14,062 bases of DNA, taken from Saccoglossus kowalevskii (taxonomy: Eukaryota; Hemichordata; Enteropneusta; Harrimaniidae). Made by a program: the position numbers and the translations under genes. Within the stretch, counting starts at the first letter, position 1, and each line of letters begins with the position of its first letter. The notes beneath the pieces were generated by a model. The model ran no database searches, had not been told where the DNA came from, and was given only the letters and a program-made list of their open reading frames with translations. The stretch is from NCBI RefSeq assembly GCF_000003605.2, contig NW_003133377.1, positions 75,163 to 89,224 of the forward strand, in the 5' to 3' direction. Below are positions 1 to 9,335 of this stretch, piece after piece.

Positions 1-809
1 AATTTATTTTCGACATTTTTTGAATGGAAGGAAGGAATGAATCAGTGAAAATAAACTACGTGCAAAGCAGCCAAAAACGTTTCAGCGAAAAATTGTTCCA
101 GATAAAATTAAAGTATTTCACAGTTATCTCCCCCCCCCCCCGTGGTTCGCTTCAAGATGGTCGACCTGTGGCTACATTACTGACGGGGCTATATCGTTAT
201 ATACATTTAAACATTCAAATTCGAAGAATTGATGAAGAGTAAACCGTTCGCCAACACATCAATAATATGAAGTTAGTCACAAAATACCGGAATTTAGGTT
301 CTCGTACATCGTACACATGTGCTCGGCGATTAATTGCTTTGTGTTTTTATCGATCAATAGTGGCATATTGTCTTAACCAAACACACAAACAGCATACGTT
401 ACTTCACTGGCCATGTCCTCAATCGAATGTCGTTAGATGTGTTTTGTCATAACACCCTCTATTTCTGTCGTTACAATTCCATTGTAATATTTGCATAAAT
501 AATTTATTTAGTCGGCGGACATTACTCGAGTGTCTTAAATAGGTTATAAGCAATGTCATGTTGACTGACACAGTTACTGGAATAAAAATGCATGTTTTGA
601 ACAGAATTTAAATATATTTTCAATTCACTGCCAGGGTATATACAGAATGATATTTATAACATATATCACAAACATCCCTAGTAGACAATTAACTGCCAGT
701 GCATATACATACGAGCCTATATACTCGTCTGAGTATACATTTAATGGTGGTGTCATGCAAAAATGTATGATTAACACGTATTCTAGGGGTATTCAATAAC
801 AAATCATAC
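1..809 (-). other. Presumed intron downstream of exon 810-1475
   Basis: No convincing coding sequence is present on either strand. The donor GTATGA at 809 implies that the minus-strand gene continues beyond the left edge. The stretch holds a run of 12 C (130-141) and an imperfect 25-base direct repeat (621-645 and 686-710). The open frames at 24-242 and 267-452 on the plus strand look like chance. Confidence 0.45.
621..710 (+). repeat. Imperfect direct repeat, two 25-base copies 65 bases apart
   Basis: Copies at 621-645 and 686-710 share 21 of 25 bases, with the core ACTGCCAG followed by ATATACA. The sequence between them is AT-rich. This may be the remnant of a small tandem duplication. No function is suggested. 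Confidence 0.5.
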
Positions 810-1475
810 CTTCACTGGGCCCTGCAGTCGGTCCATCCTCTGCCGTTGTCGATTTATACGCAATTGCAGACATGAACTGTTTGGTATTGTCGATTTCCAT
901 GAACAACAGCGCATATGTGCCATCTTTTGCAGCAGCAATGTCCAATATTGGTACATGACTGTTGGTGATTGGTAGATTCTTCCACGAATCATAAAGAGAG
1001 TCACGTATGATAACCCTAAACTCGCAATCAATACCCAGGATACGATTCCCATCTGGGGCAATTCTAACTTTACGTACGAATTGGCTATTTGGTATCGCTG
1101 CACTGTATGATGAAGTGAGACTGGCACGTGTCAACAGGCGATTGTGCTCTGAAACTAAGATTAAAGTACCATCTGGTAGCACAGTAACGCTAAAAACGCA
1201 ACAACTGTAAGGTAATGGGCCTACCCATAATTCTGATAGTCCGGCCTTCGTGTATAAACGGTTGTCTGTCCCTACGCCAATTACCATCTCCCCGTCAATA
1301 GCGATATCTATTACACAGCATATCTCTGAAATGGCTTCATAATGGTAATGTCCGCCGCCACTTGGATGTCCATAGTACATTATACCGTTGTTTCCAACGG
1401 CAATAACATCGTGAACATCTCGAGGTCCGGACAGATATGTAGACACGTCATAGGGTGCTCGTGGTAGTGTATTTC
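810..1475 (-). CDS. Internal exon of a repeat (beta-propeller-like) secreted protein, exon B
   Basis: This exon is 666 bases long (222 codons). It opens after a TTTTAG acceptor (intron side starts at 1476) and ends at AAG|GTATGA (intron starts at 809). Both junctions are phase 1, so the exon is symmetric. The protein holds four to five repeats of about 40 residues. The pattern is two Cys followed by V, then PDGT, then GVGTDNRLYT, then a Trp and PNS before the next unit. ICCVID and SCCVFS are the two Cys-Cys pairs. Short, regular repeats with a Gly-Thr-Asp turn and one Trp per unit suggest blades of a beta-propeller like tectonin or tachylectin-2 lectins. That fold is inferred and not proven. 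Without splicing, the frame reaches a stop only five codons past the donor. The close match to the exon at 2582-3259 shows the two are duplicates. There is no in-frame ATG near the 5' end, which fits an internal exon. Sugar binding is possible but unshown. Confidence 0.72.
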
Positions 1476-1593
1476 CTAAAATAATGATAATATCAATTAA
1501 ATGGAAATATTAAATGAAGTGATTTTTTAGAAAAAAAGGTGATTTATTCTATCAAAGATTTTGGCTACACTTTAGAGAGTAATTTGGTTTTCT

Positions 1594-1726
1594 TTAAAGG
1601 GCGGTGGTCGTCGTGTTGCGTCCTGTTCGATATGAGACTCATTGCGACGTACACAACGCGTGTAAAATACATTGTTTATTTACTTGAAATTCGAACACGC
1701 GCTGCGCGACGACCAACGCGCTTTAA
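1594..1726. repeat. CpG-rich fold-back (imperfect inverted repeat)
   Basis: The left arm 1594-1630 (TTAAAGGGCGGTGGTCGTCG onward, ending TGTTCGA) is matched in reverse complement by the right arm 1691-1726 (starting TCGAACA, ending CTTTAA), with a spacer of about 60 bases. Most arm positions pair, with a few mismatches and a one-base length difference. The arms are rich in CpG, unlike the surrounding AT-rich intron. It may be a small fold-back transposon remnant or a regulatory hairpin. No flanking target duplication was recognised. Confidence 0.6.
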
Positions 1727-2179
1727 CGTCATCTTTCAGGTAGAAATAACAGTTGGTTAAAATACATTGAGACTGTCGGTATTTACAAATAATATAATGA
1801 ACAAACACAAACGAGGAGTTTCTAAAATTCACTACATGCTTGTTCCCCAGTAATCATTGTGTTAACATTCAATAATTGTATGATATATTTAATGTGGAGT
1901 GGATTTCTTCGTACGTACAAATGTGTTATGTGCTCAGAATTCCATATATAATATATACAATGATGAACATTTTAAGAAAACTGGACTAGTGTAAAATACT
2001 AAGTTATGTGGCATCCACGGTCGACGTCGGAGAGTTGAATGCATTCTAGAAAGACGTAACTTTCCAGAGCGATACTTGTAATTTGCCAAACATTATAAAT
2101 GCAGTTTGCATTATCTCCAAAGAATGTTGCAAATGGCGACCATCAATTTCATAAATATAAATATATATATACTACCATT

Positions 2180-2425
2180 CTCAATCTCATTAAAATCCGA
2201 TGTAGGTATGAGGCTCCAATTTTTTTTATTTATTTTTTATTTTTGTTGTTATAACCCTTTATATTATATTTATTTGTATTGAATATGTCGATTTTTTGTT
2301 TTTTCTTGCCGTTAATCAGTTTTGTTAACGGCAAGGAAAACCATATATATTCGACATATTCAAGCTAAAAAAATGTGGAGCATCATACCTACATCGGATT
2401 TTAATCAGACTGTACCAATCTATGG
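2180..2425. mobile_element. MITE-like fold-back element with 13-bp flanking direct repeats
   Basis: A nested hairpin is visible. The outer arms 2189-2217 and 2377-2405 pair at 28 of 29 positions. A second pair, 2281-2291 and 2351-2361 (GAATATGTCGA and its complement), is perfect. So is the innermost stem, 2305-2315 and 2325-2335 (CTTGCCGTTAA), around a 9-base loop. The left side carries about 48 extra T-rich bases between the outer and middle stems. The exact 13-mer ATATACTACCATT occurs at 2167-2179 and 2426-2438, flanking the hairpin like a target-site duplication. There is no coding capacity, so the element would be non-autonomous and would have needed a helper transposase. The arms reach slightly less far than the direct repeats, so the exact ends are uncertain. 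Confidence 0.68.
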
Positions 2426-2581
2426 ATATACTACCATTAAAGAGCTGTAAACAGTTTGTATATATAATAGAAAATGATGTATTATAACTGAAAGGTAGAA
2501 TTAATGATATGCAGAGTTAATAAATATGTGAGAAATGAAACTAGTCATTCAGTTCCATGCATTTTATATTCTTTTACCCAC

Positions 2582-3259
2582 CTTTTAATATTTGGTACCG
2601 CTCGTCATTGACGTCAAGCCCCGCGGCACTAATAACACGTACTTCGCTACCATCATGATTAACACGCATCTCTTTCGGGACCAATAACGGAGTATCATTG
2701 GGTAACCTGACAACATCAACATATTCAGTTTCTGAATCACTTCCCCCGATTCTGGTCCAGAATCCTGCTTCGCCTTGCCTGGATTCCCGTACGACATGGC
2801 CGTCTTCGTCAATACCAAGAAGCAATGTTCCACGGGCAAAGATTTCAATTTTGAGGACGTTTCCACTGTTCGGAAGCGGACCCTGCCAAGGTTGGTAAGG
2901 AACTCTCGTTAATACAGCATGCTGCATTCCCACCCCAAGGGCTGTTGAATCGGGCTTAGCAGCGATGCCGAGTACACAGCAACTGTCTTGTATAGGCGTT
3001 TGGTCCCAACCATAAGTTGAACCCAGATGTAGTGAATTGTCCGTTCCAATACCAAGCAAAAGACTACCGCCAGGGTATACCGATAAATCAATAACGCAAC
3101 ACATGTTAATAATTGGCCCTGTTGTCTCACTTAAATAGTATTTCCACAAATAAACTTGATTATCAGAACCGACTATAAATGCCTGTTCTTCGGACGCGTC
3201 GCGTTTTCCACGTTGATGGCCGCTACTTTCTGCAAACTGTGACACGAATAAAGCAACGC
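2582..3259 (-). CDS. Exon of a repeat (beta-propeller-like) secreted protein, exon A
   Basis: This exon is 678 bases long (226 codons). It opens after a pyrimidine-rich acceptor ending TTTTCAG (intron side starts at 3260) and ends at AAAG|GTGGGT (intron starts at 2581), phase 1 on both sides. The first residues, VALFVSQFA, look like the end of a signal-peptide core. QRGKR|DASEE follows, a match to the furin rule R-X-K/R-R, so a short propeptide may be removed. Next come repeats of 39 to 44 residues with MCCVID, SCCVLG, LGIGTDN, VLTR, W-GPLPNSG and LLGIDEDG. These line up in order with the exon at 810-1475. If spliced to that exon, the split codon reads GGA (Gly) and the frame stays open. If unspliced, the protein would end two codons later. 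The open frame also runs upstream to an ATG at 3365, which offers an alternative unspliced start with a long N-terminus. The fold is inferred and the ligand unknown. Confidence 0.72.
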
Positions 3260-3944
3260 CTGAAAAGAAGACAGACAAGTGAAAAGAAATAAAGTAAATG
3301 CTCAAATGATCTGATCGAGTTACGAATATATCCAGAGTTATTGGGAACCTGAATTGTAATTGCATATTAGAAAGTATGACATGGTAGGAGTGTGTACAAA
3401 TCTTTTGTTGAACATGCAGTCACGGTCGCTGAGTTGGTGTGGGCACAGAATAGGCCAGAATACAAACAGAACGTTCATCAACGCACCATCAATGAACTTT
3501 GATTGACAAACCTCATTAACGGCGCTGAACGTCACTTACATAAAACGTAAATTGCAATTGGCCACACTGTGATGACGCATTGGTCGTGAAATAGTGGAAA
3601 AGAGACCGAAGCATGCGCACTGCGTACACAATATACTAATGAGCTTTAACGAGGTTATGACGTAGACATATCTCATGAATATTATTTGAAAGCATTTATT
3701 ATGAAACGCTGGAATGATGTATATTCGGTCTTGACCCACACTCTGTCTATTGTGATAATTTGAAGACTGTACACGCTTTCTACCATACTAAACTGGTCAC
3801 CAAATTTAACAACTGTTTCTGGCCTTTACACTGTAGTCTGAATGAGCGTAGGCAAGCCTAAATAGGTTTCGATTGTATATAGCGCCACCAATGGCTGTTC
3901 CCGGTCCCATGCGTCGAGCCACAAAAATGACATCCATATTTTAG

Positions 3945-4345
3945 AAACCACGCCCAATTTTTGCTAAACCACGCCCAAATTGTAGCTCGATGTTCAATTA
4001 ATAGTTAACAGAACTTCGAGTTACGGGCAACATATATTTTTGTTTTTGTTGAATGTCCACATTTAGAAATTCGAACTTTAATTAACAGTTAGTCGTGCAA
4101 TAGTCCTGCATATGTGTACGCCGCGGCATGTTTATCACATCACTGCAGGGCAACTTGTAAATGTTTGATTTCGATTAGGAAGAAATTTTGTAATTTGCAT
4201 TCATTTGGCTTATTTGTTCGTATGCACAGAGATGGTGACCCAGCTCGTCAATAACCATCTGTGGACGAGCCTACAATAATGACGGCGTGACGTATCAAAA
4301 CGTAATATCGCGCGCTCCAAAAACCCATCGTCGCAAACCACGCCC
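3945..4345 (+). promoter_or_regulatory. Three copies of AAACCACGCCC (KLF/Sp-type motif)
   Basis: The identical 11-mer occurs at 3945-3955, 3966-3976 and 4335-4345. The first two are spaced 21 bases start to start, two turns of the helix. CCACGCCC fits the binding word of Kruppel-like and Sp zinc-finger factors. An enhancer role is inference. A decayed tandem repeat is the alternative. Confidence 0.35.
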
Positions 4346-4654
4346 TCTTTCGGCAACTGATGGTTGCCTCCAAGAAGTATTTTTTTGAGTGGGCGGAAGA
4401 AATACTCTGGCGGGAGAGAATGCAAAAACCCCAAAAAGGTGTATCAACTATAACCGTCATATCAACTTTAAATGATGACGTAATTATATAACGTTTTTCA
4501 GTGCTTTTCAATGAAATGTTCCAGGGTATTGACTATCCAGACAAAGACATTGAAAAAATACGTGTCGCTAATCTAATTTGTATTCATTTATTTGTGTTTT
4601 TTCAAACATCTTTATTAAATAATTAATCATATTACGTAAAACTTGGTGACGTCA
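4288..4654 (+). promoter_or_regulatory. Cluster of CRE/ATF-like TGACGT words
   Basis: TGACGTA at 4288-4294, TGACGTAA at 4476-4483, ATTACGTAA at 4631-4639 and the perfect palindrome TGACGTCA at 4647-4654 lie within 370 bases. TGACGTCA is the consensus cAMP-response element bound by CREB/ATF bZIP factors. Function is inferred from the motif alone. Confidence 0.33.
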
Positions 4655-6506
4655 TTTGTTAATCTTGTGAATAACCATAATTCCTTATCGTGGCGATACA
4701 CTGGCGGAACTAGAAATTCGGCAAGGGGGGCGCTCCTATTGACGTGGCCGACGTAGACCTAGATTTTTTTTTGCGGGTTGAAGGGGGTGGGGTTGGTGTC
4801 TCCCCCTAAATCCGATATCATTGTTTCTATAGTACACTTCAAGGCATACCTATTATTTCTGATAATGTTTTTTGTACACTGTGGAATAACATATAATACT
4901 GATAAATTAGAAAAACCAAAAAAATAGGATGTTGTGTCTTGCGTCTTTCAGACTATTATACTTGCTAGCTTAAATCGTCTCTCGTTTCACAGTGAACGTG
5001 TTATTAATAGCAATTATTAAAATATGTGATTGTGGTTTATCGTCACGAACAAAAACGTTGTTCATGTAGTACTCAGTTGAGTATCTGCTAAATGAAATAA
5101 ATTAAATTATCTACCACGCATGCGCGTTGATTGTTTATAATCAATCCTGCACCTTTACTATGAAAGACCACCATGCTTAATACCACCCCACCCAAGCACC
5201 ATTGTTCCACATATTGTCACGCAACCCATGAGTTAGCATGACAAGTTGGCGTAGGTGGCGCCCTGAGTGAGATGCTAATGAATGATGTAAGGTTGGAGAA
5301 TACACACTTACAACAACATGTGTTACAACTTCTATTCAGCAGCCACTCCCTGGCTCAAGGCATTTCGCTATTTTAATCTCATTTAAAGTGGTTTTACATT
5401 TAAAAGCCGAAATGGCAAATGGGAAATCATATTTGCCAGAATTAATTTAAAAAAATGTGAATGTTGTAATGGAGGCAGGATGTCCAAGTCCTTCACAATG
5501 AGAACTACAGAACATAAATAATAGTAGTAAAATAAATAGTAGTTTAATGACGATTATACTTTTACGGGGCACGGTTGGAAGAAATATCTGAAAAGAGACA
5601 TACAGGGAAAATAACAAAAAACAAAGCATATTTATTATAAACAATTAACATTTATTTTATATTGGAAAGCAAACAAAGGTACTGCAATATCAACCTGAAA
5701 AATATAGTCCAGAAAAAAAACACTATTACCATAATTATTGTCTGCTCGTCCAAAATTTCTAATTATATCGATTCATTTCACTATTGCGGATCGAGATGAC
5801 TTTTTTGGCGAGGGGGTGGGGTAGGTCGTCTGGAAACATATATTAGAAAACATAGCCCCGAGCATTTTACATTTCTGCTCATTATTCGAACAGCCTGCCA
5901 GTGGGAATCCGGGAAATACGACTATGGTTGCATTTGAGTCGAAGCATATACATTGAAAAATTGGATATAACGAAACAAACTTAACTGCATTCTGATTAGC
6001 CCGAATGTAAGGTGTCAGCAGCGTTCTTCGCATTGACCTCATTCCCTTGCCTCATTCATAAACAGGAAAACTGCGAAAAAACACCCGTTTCACAGAATTT
6101 GGCTAAAATATTCACAGACTAAATTTAATGTTTTCTGTGTATAATTTTTTTTTTTTTTGTGGTACTAGGTATTTAATAGCTAATCGATTTTTATATTCGA
6201 AGAACGCTTTTCACCCCCTATCAAGAAACAGTGATTTTGGTATGGTAACACAAAATTTACCCATACACCGGCTAAGTGAATGATAGCGCACGCAGTCAGT
6301 CAGTCGGCGATTGGTGATTCCATGCGGAAATGAGAGACAAGCCATTGCGCTGCTGGCTATATTTGTATTTGCCGCTGCATGAAGTTGAAGGTGTTAAATG
6401 CAATGTATATAGAAACACATGGGATATGTATGGCGATTTGTTGGGAATACATGTGTTCCTATTTTACCCAAACCAGAAAACTGTTGTCATTTCGATTTAG
6501 ATCGTT

Positions 6507-6613
6507 AATATTGATGATTTAAATCAACCTCGGACTTAACATGAAAGTTTTTTTTTTTAAAAATACGTGGGTGCATCATATTTAAATCTATTTGGATTTA
6601 AATCGTCATTATT
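6507..6613. repeat. Short AT-rich inverted repeat
   Basis: Segments 6507-6527 and 6593-6613 are reverse complements at 18 of 21 positions, each containing the palindrome GATTTAAATC. About 65 bases separate them, including a run of T. It may be a fold-back remnant. Confidence 0.4.
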
Positions 6614-7808
6614 GATTTATTTGGTTTAACAATATTCGCACCGAAGCACAGTACATATGATTACCCACAATCCTATGTGGTTTCTGCTAAGATATCATAG
6701 TTGGTAAAACTTTGGTAAGTGTCATCAGCGGACAAATATCTGCGGGTATGGTTCATGGTTTTTGAAAACGCATCTTTTTTTTCCTTTTCTTCAAACAGTT
6801 CGCTGTTTTGCTACAATAGTAATGCTTTTGACAAGAGTAAACCAAATTTCGTTTAACTCTATAATATGGTTGTGTATTTGAATGGATGAATATTACTAAT
6901 ATATCGTCAAAAGCATGGCAGTATTTTTATCAGCTCCATGAATTGTATTTCGCCACAATTTGACTTTCTAATCGCATATTGCGAGACGTGCTTTTGGAAA
7001 AAACTGCAATGGACTCCTTAATTTAATAGCATTCAAAACGGTAAGCCAGTAACAACTGTTGTCATATGGTAAACATCATAGAGATTTCTGTGTAGTCTGT
7101 AGTGCTGTGCGTTGCAGCTGGCCCGAAATTGTCCATAATGGTAAAAGAATTTAAGGCAGTGGACTCGTAAAACAGGTGTGGTCTAATCTGGCAAGCGTCA
7201 ACAGATGATGGAAATTTAAGAATTATTTGTTGATAGGGGTAAGATTTTGCATACTAATTTAATTAAACTGAAGCAGCCAGTGTATGATCTGCATTATTGT
7301 ACTTAATTAAGATTAATAATAAAATAATAACAGTAAGTAGGTAACACAACAGGACATTAGGAAAGCAAGTAAATTCATGTCTCCTGCCTTCATGCAAACT
7401 GTATACCGACACGATTGTAATAATTATTTTCATTGCGTTCGTATCCCTATTAGGATTTTGAATGAAATGCAATACATATTTGAAGAAAGATAAACAAACA
7501 AATAAAGCGAGAATAAAAATACACATAAGAAAATAAAAAAAAAATGACAAGTAAATAAAAGTAGAAAAACAAATATAATTGTAAAATAAATTGGATTGTT
7601 TTCCATATTTGTGTTGGTGAATATTTGATTTACTAATGCATGTACATGACCTTATCTTGTTTTTCCTTCTCTTGTTTTTATGTATTTTGCAATTTGTATT
7701 ATTGTTTTCTCATGTTTATTATTTAAAATATATTTTAGTTTTTCTTATATTTGCTAAATGTGGGATGATAACAGCTGATAAAGTTTGTTTCTTTCTCCCG
7801 CGTAAAGA

Positions 7809-8573
7809 TCACATGTAACAGAAAATGTTCTTCGTTTCTTTACAAAATAGACATTTTCTGTCAGATATATGTGTGTTGTTATATCTCCCAGTCTCTATTT
7901 GTAGTCTGCGAGTACTAATCCTCCATTTTGTCATTGGTGACCTGTGATGAGTATTTTTGACTACGTGTAAGTAGTTTTCAAAACCAAAGTCTGTTTTCAG
8001 TTCTCTGTAAGTGCGCAATTTATTTTTGTGATTTTTCCCTTTGTTATCATTGTTAAAATCTGTTTTATTTTTCAAATTTTGTTTTTAGTTTTTCTGATAT
8101 TATGTTATCTATAATTACATTGTTCGCGTTTTGCTTTTTTCTTCATGCCACAAATGGTCTAGATCTTTAAGTATAAGTTTTAAACCGGAAACCCAGTTGT
8201 AGATGCCAGAGTTGTCTAGTTCTAAGCCGAGACTGTATTCTTCATATACCAGAGATTTTTAGGCATTTTGTTTATTCTAGACCAGTATTATATCATCTGT
8301 TTTATACCTGTTGTAGTTAATGGGTACCTTCCTAATTATAAAAGACATGCCACATTGATCGCTTTGCTGTTAACTTTGAGTAGATATTTGCAGTATTTCT
8401 TGTATAATTGTTCCATTGGTGACATGATATTCATATACAGCTTTTGGTACTTTATACTATCTTACCAGATTTCTGCACAGTATAAAAGTATTGGTTTTAT
8501 CATGGTATCAAACATTTTAAGATATGCTTTATTGGTATATATGTATCTGAGAATAATAACTGTTTCATTTTGA
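7809..8573 (-). pseudogene. Thumb-to-C-terminal remnant of the LINE ORF2
   Basis: Minus-strand reading shows patches typical of the C-terminal half of LINE polyproteins. FDTMIKPILLYCAEIW lies near 8460-8510. A CKYLLKVN segment then runs into GRYP near 8330-8400. EEYSLGLELDNSG is near 8200-8250, and a longer open piece at 7809-8075 holds KLRTYRELKTDFGFENYL, RISTRRLQIETGRYNN and RKCLFCKE. In-frame stops and frame changes separate the patches. The Cys pair near the end matches the zinc-knuckle-like C-terminus of such elements. Confidence 0.72.
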
Positions 8574-8777
8574 AGCATGCTTTCAGAGATCTATTTTAAA
8601 GATCTTCTTGCGCCAAGTCAAATTTAACATTTGCTTTTACAATTTAATTCCCAGATAAGTGTATGTTGTCAACCTTCCTAATTCTTAATTTTACACCATC
8701 TATGTGAAAATTTGGACTTTTAATGTGTTTGCCACTTTTGTTGAATATCATGGTTTTTGATTTATTAATATTAATGC

Positions 8778-9335
8778 TTAATTCCCATTCTTGCAGTATA
8801 TTTTAAGACCGTTTAGTATATTCTGCAAACTTGAGTTGCCTTCTGATAGAATTAAGTCATCTGCGTATAGTAAACATGGCAGTGTTATATTTCGCAAAGA
8901 TGACGGATTGTTCGCCCCCATGTTTATATGTTCTTTAATGTCATTGACGTATATAATAAATAAGAGTGGGCTCAGGCCACTCACTGCTTTATGCCTCTTT
9001 CTTTTTTGTTTTTACGCACGCAATTAAATTTTGGTAGATACTATTAATTATTTGGTAAAATTTTCCTGTGATACCAGTTTTTCTTAATTTGTACATTAGT
9101 TCAGGGTGCCACACTGAGTCAAATGCTTTTTTGAAGTCAATAAAACATGCAAAAATGAATTTCTTGTTGTTAAGATATTTTGTGAGCAGTTGTTTAAATA
9201 CAAATATGTGATCTCTTGTTCCAAATTTTGGCAAATTTGTTCTTTAATTATTATGTCCTGTATATAGTTGGTTAGATGTTGTTTTAGAATTGATGTGAAT
9301 AGTTTAATTAATGTGCTCAGAAGGGTGTTTCCCAT
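8778..9335 (-). pseudogene. Reverse transcriptase core of the LINE, frameshifted
   Basis: Three overlapping open pieces (9096-9335, 8989-9234 and 8778-8984) carry successive reverse transcriptase motifs. These are the template-grip segment with TLLSTL, motif A as CFIDFKKAFDSVWH (the catalytic Asp is retained), and motif B/C with SPLLF, YVND and YADD. The pieces lie in different frames, so at least two indels interrupt the enzyme. Just past YADD, at Y-C-K, a one-base loss moves the frame again, and the thumb continues as EWELSININ in the next frame. In a live element this enzyme copies the element RNA into the genome. This copy cannot make it. Confidence 0.82.

Larger units (their letters stand above)
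1476..2581 (-). other. Presumed intron between the two repeat exons
   Basis: This stretch is bounded on the minus strand by GTGGGT at 2581 and TTTTAG at 1476. No coding exon is visible in it. It contains two fold-back elements (1594-1726 and 2180-2425), listed separately, and otherwise AT-rich sequence. That these two exons are joined in one transcript is inferred from matching phase. Two separate paralogous genes remain possible. Confidence 0.5.
3260..7260 (-). other. Non-coding stretch, left part of the presumed 7.2-kb intron
   Basis: No exon with family resemblance or coherent coding character was found on either strand. Visible contents are three AAACCACGCCC motifs (3945-3955, 3966-3976, 4335-4345), a group of CRE-like TGACGTMA words (about 4288-4654) and G-rich patches near 4725-4800 and 5810-5825. 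A short inverted repeat lies at 6507-6613. A strong minus-strand donor word (TAT|GTAAGTG) at 3540/3539 has no start codon in the usable frame behind it. The whole stretch may be intron, or intergenic if the exon at 10478-10610 belongs elsewhere. Confidence 0.45.

Noticed and set aside
24-452. Open frames at 24-242 and 267-452, plus strand
   Set aside because: They have no family resemblance, repeat structure or splice context, one crosses a poly-C run, and their length is expected by chance.
793-1446. Treating 793-1446 as a stand-alone gene starting at GTG
   Set aside because: GTG is not a usual eukaryotic start. The frame is open upstream to a good acceptor at 1476, and the end carries a donor in matching phase, so it is better read as an internal exon.
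3540-3739. Alternative first exon ending at the GTAAGTG donor at 3539 (minus)
   Set aside because: The frame that would join exon 2582-3259 in phase 1 contains no ATG before an upstream stop. The frame with the ATG at 3739 ends in the wrong phase.
4210-6042. Minus-strand open frames at 4210-4511, 5447-5644 and 5773-6042
   Set aside because: They show no similarity, no splice support and no repeats. They are consistent with chance in intronic DNA.
7263-7818. Hydrophobic open frames at 7263-7550 (minus) and 7636-7818 (plus)
   Set aside because: Their Leu, Phe and Ile richness comes from T-rich sequence in and beside the LINE 3' tail. There are no start context or domains.
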